Shown here piece by piece: positions 6,553 through 8,432 of a DNA stretch of 8,432 bases. Origin of the DNA: Psychrobacter sp. (GTDB lineage: Bacteria; Pseudomonadota; Gammaproteobacteria; Pseudomonadales; Moraxellaceae); the NCBI GenBank assembly GCA_012270355.1, contig JAAXIL010000150.1, forward strand, positions 1 through 8,432, read 5' to 3'. The position numbers and the translations under genes were made by a program. The notes beneath the pieces were generated by a model. That model was not told the origin of the DNA and ran no database searches. It saw only the letters and a list, made by a program, of their open reading frames with translations. The first letter of the stretch is position 1; the number at the start of each line of letters is the position of its first letter.

Positions 6553-6816
6553 TTAGCAAACGCAAACGATCTTTGTGCAGTGCTCATCCAACTCATTAAA
6601 CTCAATCTTCACGGGCAAAAACTGCTCAATCAGCCACGCTTGCGTTTTGCTGTGTTCGCTTATCACACAAGCAGTAAACGCACCGCCATCGCCATGTTTG
6701 GCGGACAATGCCATTGGCAAAAATTGCTTTTAAACTCATAACGCTTAATTAGCCCAGCTAGGCGGTTGCCCAAACACCATGCCAGATTGATAGTTAAAAC
6801 CGATGGTCGTGCACAT
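6553..6816 (-). pseudogene. Short broken gene (about 87 codons) upstream of queC
   Basis: ATG at 6814-6816 has an excellent ribosome binding site (AGGA, 7 nt upstream) and opens MCTTIGFNYQSGMVFG. The frame then meets stops at 6745-6747, 6736-6738 and 6730-6732. From 6714 the same frame is open again for 53 codons (MALSAKHGDGGAF through KIVCVC) to TAA at 6553-6555. Between these parts another frame reads smoothly as NRLAGLIKRYEFKSNF. Removing one G from the minus-strand GGG (CCC at 6769-6771) and adding one T to the T5 run (A-run at 6719-6723) would join all three into one 87-residue protein. This is either a decayed gene or two run-length sequencing errors. The MCTTIGF start with Cys2 recalls N-terminal-nucleophile amide hydrolases (choloylglycine hydrolase type), but the rest does not clearly match and the product is too short. 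The reconstructed product is unrecognised. Confidence 0.5.
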
Positions 6817-6843
6817 AGCATTATCCTAAATAGTAACGCTTAA
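6739..6843. repeat. 10-bp direct repeat TAACGCTTAA
   Basis: TAACGCTTAA occurs at 6739-6748, inside the damaged part of the broken gene, and again at 6834-6843, just upstream of its ribosome binding site. The copies are in the same orientation, 95 bp apart. The span given covers both copies and the DNA between them. It may be chance in AT-rich DNA or a trace of a rearrangement. Confidence 0.35.
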
Positions 6844-6885
6844 ATAATAAAAAAAGGGTATTTGCTCACTGCTTTTAACACTCAA

Positions 6886-7794
6886 TCAAACAAAACCAAT
6901 CTTTTTCTCTGTTTTGTCTTCCTTAAAGTGGTCAGCCTCTAAATTGGTGAGTTCTGCCAGCGAAATTGGGGCATCAATGTGGGGTAATTCTTTCGATGCG
7001 TCCGCCTTGTCACTGTCTTCTTTGGCTTCTAGCTTTAGCGCCTGCTGATGCTTAAGGTAGGCACAGGCTTTATCCACTTCCAATTCTTTGAATTTGTATT
7101 CGGCAATCAAGCGTCCTTTACGCAATAACGCATCGTCGATTTTGGAAATGTCCGAGTTAAAGGTGCAGATAAACTGGCATTCCAAAATGTCGGATAAAAT
7201 CCCGTCGGCAATGTTCAAAATTGTCGTCACCATGTCACTATTGCGATTGTCCGCCGTGCGTTCGGCAATGTAGTTTTCGCAGTCTTCGAGCACCAACACC
7301 GAATTTTTATTGTCAACGAGCAAGCTAATAAAATCAGGGCTGGTCAGAGAGCTAATCATGTGCGTTGGCACAAAAATAAACTGTTTGCTGGGGATTTGGC
7401 TGGTGAGCCACTTAATGTAGTTGGTTTTGCCCGAACCTGGAATGCCATGCAGTAGCACCACGCCCTTTTTGTCCTCGGTCAATGCCTGCTTAATGTGCTG
7501 ATGCACAGGCAAAAAGTCGTCGTTATACATGAGGTTTAGGTCAATCGGGTAGGGCGTAACGCTATGCGACTTAAACGTTAAACCGTATGGCTCTTTGAGT
7601 AAAATGGACACGGTAGCATCATTCGATTCGTACTTTTGCACATAGGTATCGAAAAACGTTTGCACATTGTCCAACGCTTTGGGGTTGGTCGGGTCATAAA
7701 AAATTCGGGTGATTTGCAATAGATTGGGGTCGGTGATGCGGTTGCTGGTGAGTTTGTCGCTGTCCAAAATCAGTTGGGCGAGTGGGTGTTCTTG
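6886..7794 (-). CDS. AAA ATPase domain part (after the internal stop)
   Basis: This is about 302 codons. Numbering from the possible TTG start at 7767, Walker A is HGIPGSGKT (Lys114, Thr115). The Walker B-like strand is SVLVLEDCEN (Glu161-Asp162, order ED rather than the usual DE). The sensor-1-like Asn is in CTFNSD (Asn204). DDALLRKGR near residues 211-219 matches the second region of homology of classical AAA proteins, including the arginine-finger position. A charged tail rich in Lys, Asp and Glu follows after residue 245. Classical AAA proteins form hexamers that remodel protein substrates, and the DxALLRxGR signature resembles the Bcs1/FtsH/proteasome side of the superfamily. There is no protease motif and no membrane segment. 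The specific role is unknown. All ATPase motifs look usable if the part is translated. Confidence 0.7.
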   Translation of the reverse strand, partial: QEHPLAQLILDSDKLTSNRITDPNLLQITRIFYDPTNPKALDNVQTFFDTYVQKYESNDATVSILLKEPYGLTFKSHSVTPYPIDLNLMYNDDFLPVHQHIKQALTEDKKGVVLLHGIPGSGKTNYIKWLTSQIPSKQFIFVPTHMISSLTSPDFISLLVDNKNSVLVLEDCENYIAERTADNRNSDMVTTILNIADGILSDILECQFICTFNSDISKIDDALLRKGRLIAEYKFKELEVDKACAYLKHQQALKLEAKEDSDKADASKELPHIDAPISLAELTNLEADHFKEDKTEKKIGFV

Positions 7795-8118
7795 TTATTT
7801 ATTGGATAAAAAGAAAATTTCCAAAGCCTCGTGATAAAAGCACAATTCTTTTTCCATCACGCTGTTTTCTTCTTTGTCGTATTTGACGGTCACAAAATCG
7901 GTGCATCGCTCAAAGTCGCCAAGCTGGGTTTTGGCGAGCACAAGGCTGGCATTGCCCACAGGAATGGGTGATAAAATGTCATCGAGCAACGCCTCAAAGG
8001 GGGCGTATTTACTGCGGTAAAAGCTGGCATCATCAAACTCGGTCAGCACATGGGGCGACTCGCCACGCAGTCCGATGAGTTTGCGTGGTTCATAAAACTT
8101 GGATTGCATGATTTTCAT
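7795..8118 (-). CDS. N-terminal part of the interrupted AAA ATPase gene (107 aa)
   Basis: MKIMQSKFYEPRKLIGLRG opens a 107-residue open frame that ends FFLSNK at the internal TAA. It has no recognisable domain, signal peptide or membrane segment. The mixed charge and several aromatic residues suggest a folded alpha/beta N-terminal domain, such as a substrate- or partner-binding region that commonly precedes the AAA module. ATG at 8107-8109 (Met4) is a second possible start. If the stop is genuine, this fragment is the only part with a normal start and ribosome binding site. An alternative is that it is a stand-alone small gene followed by a separate ATPase gene, but the shared frame and lack of a downstream start argue against that. 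Confidence 0.6.
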   Translation of the reverse strand: MKIMQSKFYEPRKLIGLRGESPHVLTEFDDASFYRSKYAPFEALLDDILSPIPVGNASLVLAKTQLGDFERCTDFVTVKYDKEENSVMEKELCFYHEALEIFFLSNK

Positions 8119-8196
8119 AGGCGGGTTCTTTTTATATTGTGACTTTTCAGATTGTTTCTTTATAAAAGCGGGATTTGTAAGATTCGGATTTTAAAT

Positions 8197-8267
8197 GGGC
8201 AAATTGAAAACGGATTTCTCTATTCTACACCCTAAACGCCAAACCACAACTTTGCTATAATTTGCCC
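8197..8267. repeat. 9-bp inverted repeat in the divergent promoter region
   Basis: GGGCAAATT (8197-8205) and AATTTGCCC (8259-8267) are perfect inverted copies separated by 53 bp. The right copy overlaps the -10 of the plus-strand promoter. The spacing suits two half-sites of a looping or dimeric regulator for the divergent genes, but chance is possible. Confidence 0.35.
8253..8261 (+). promoter_or_regulatory. Extended -10 promoter of the right-edge gene
   Basis: TGCTATAAT contains a perfect TATAAT (8256-8261) preceded by the TG of an extended -10. The -35 position (8233-8238, TAAACG) is poor, which extended -10 promoters tolerate. Initiation near 8268 would leave a leader of about 23 nt before the ATG at 8291. 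Confidence 0.65.
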
Positions 8268-8290
8268 TCAATTTTAAAAGACAGTATGCC

Positions 8291-8432
8291 ATGTCCGCTC
8301 AAGATTCCGTCCAGTCATTCACGCCCAATGCTGATGCCAATGTTAATGACACTGCATCAAACAATTTATCAGATGAAGCTATCGAAGACGTGAACAGCCA
8401 ATCCACTTCTGAGTCTGATACGAACACGCAGG
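8291..8432 (+). CDS. Start of an unidentified gene with an acidic, low-complexity N-terminus (partial)
   Basis: This frame begins ATG TCC GCT CAA and stays open for 47 codons to the window edge. The visible residues (MSAQDSVQSFTPNADANV and onward) are rich in Ser, Thr, Asn, Asp, Glu and Gln with almost no hydrophobic runs, so this is a probably disordered leader before a domain that lies outside the window. No family can be named. An overlapping ATG at 8286 in another frame runs into a stop at about 8389 and is rejected. The ribosome binding site is weak (AAAAGACAG), but the extended -10 promoter just upstream is strong. The gene is divergent from the interrupted AAA ATPase gene. Confidence 0.65.
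   Translation, partial: MSAQDSVQSFTPNADANVNDTASNNLSDEAIEDVNSQSTSESDTNTQ

Larger units (their letters stand above)
6886..8118 (-). pseudogene. AAA-family ATPase gene interrupted by one in-frame stop codon
   Basis: From ATG at 8116-8118 to the stop at 6886 there are 411 codons in one frame, open except for a TAA at 7795-7797 (codon 108). The sequence reads FFLSNK, stop, QEHPLAQLIL and continues without another defect. After the internal stop there is no ATG for about 90 codons, and the only near alternative start is a TTG at 7765-7767 with no Shine-Dalgarno. Independent translation of the second part therefore looks unlikely. The simplest reading is one AAA ATPase gene of about 409 residues carrying a nonsense change. 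Readthrough or a base-calling error would also fit. AAGAA lies about 8 nt before the first ATG. The gene is divergent from the partial gene at 8291 and upstream of a second damaged gene, consistent with a decaying unit. Confidence 0.7.

Noticed and set aside
6525..6605. Extension of queC to a TTG at 6605
   Set aside because: It would add 27 residues not typical of QueC and overlap the end of the upstream short gene in another frame; no supporting ribosome binding site.
6553..6816. Calling the broken short gene a choloylglycine hydrolase
   Set aside because: Only the first 16 residues (MCTTIGF start) resemble such enzymes; the reconstructed product is far too short and the rest does not match.
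8286..8391. ATG at 8286 as the start of the right-edge gene
   Set aside because: This frame meets a stop within about 35 codons; the frame from 8291 stays open to the edge.
6886..8432. Treating the AAA ATPase region as a new defence or mobile system
   Set aside because: There is no nuclease, reverse transcriptase, toxin, integrase or repeat array next to it, and the gene itself is interrupted; the evidence does not support a system call.

Overview
The window looks like chromosome from a gamma-proteobacterium of the Moraxellaceae (Moraxella/Faucicola/Psychrobacter type). This is inferred from the flavour of the FabI, FolE, QueC and lipoamide-dehydrogenase-like proteins, the moderate GC content and the AT-rich intergenic DNA. 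Nothing seen fixes the species. I see no rRNA, tRNA, CRISPR array, insertion sequence, integrase or phage gene. It is mostly a housekeeping region, with a less conserved and partly broken stretch at the right end.

Left part (1-1650): folE (GTP cyclohydrolase I, minus strand, last few codons cut off by the window edge) is divergent from fabI (NADH-dependent enoyl-ACP reductase, plus strand). Each has its own candidate promoter in the 180-bp gap. A strong hairpin at 1615-1650 ends fabI and, read the other way, serves the convergent next gene. That gene, 1663-1833, encodes a 56-residue very acidic protein with a His/Met-rich tail. Its candidate promoter contains a near-perfect 16-bp palindrome.

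Middle part (1955-6524, all minus strand): transcription runs queC, then a small secreted four-cysteine protein closed by its own terminator, then a bcp-lpd fusion gene overlapping an mscS-type channel gene. The fusion is the most striking object here. A complete Bcp/PrxQ peroxiredoxin reads without a stop into a complete FAD/NAD disulfide reductase of the dihydrolipoyl-dehydrogenase type, giving 685 residues. Thiol peroxidase and flavoprotein reductase chemistry may therefore be tethered in one chain.

Right part (6553-8432): two genes appear damaged. A short minus-strand gene (6553-6816) with a good ribosome binding site contains in-frame stops, and two compensating single-base run-length changes would open it. 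Upstream of it is an AAA ATPase gene (6886-8118) that is open for 409 codons apart from one internal TAA at 7795-7797. A divergent plus-strand gene begins at 8291 behind an extended -10 promoter and runs off the window.

I do not find a convincing new multi-gene system. The best leads are the peroxiredoxin-reductase fusion, the interrupted AAA ATPase (true nonsense mutation, leaky stop or sequencing error) and the small acidic protein with its operator-like palindrome.
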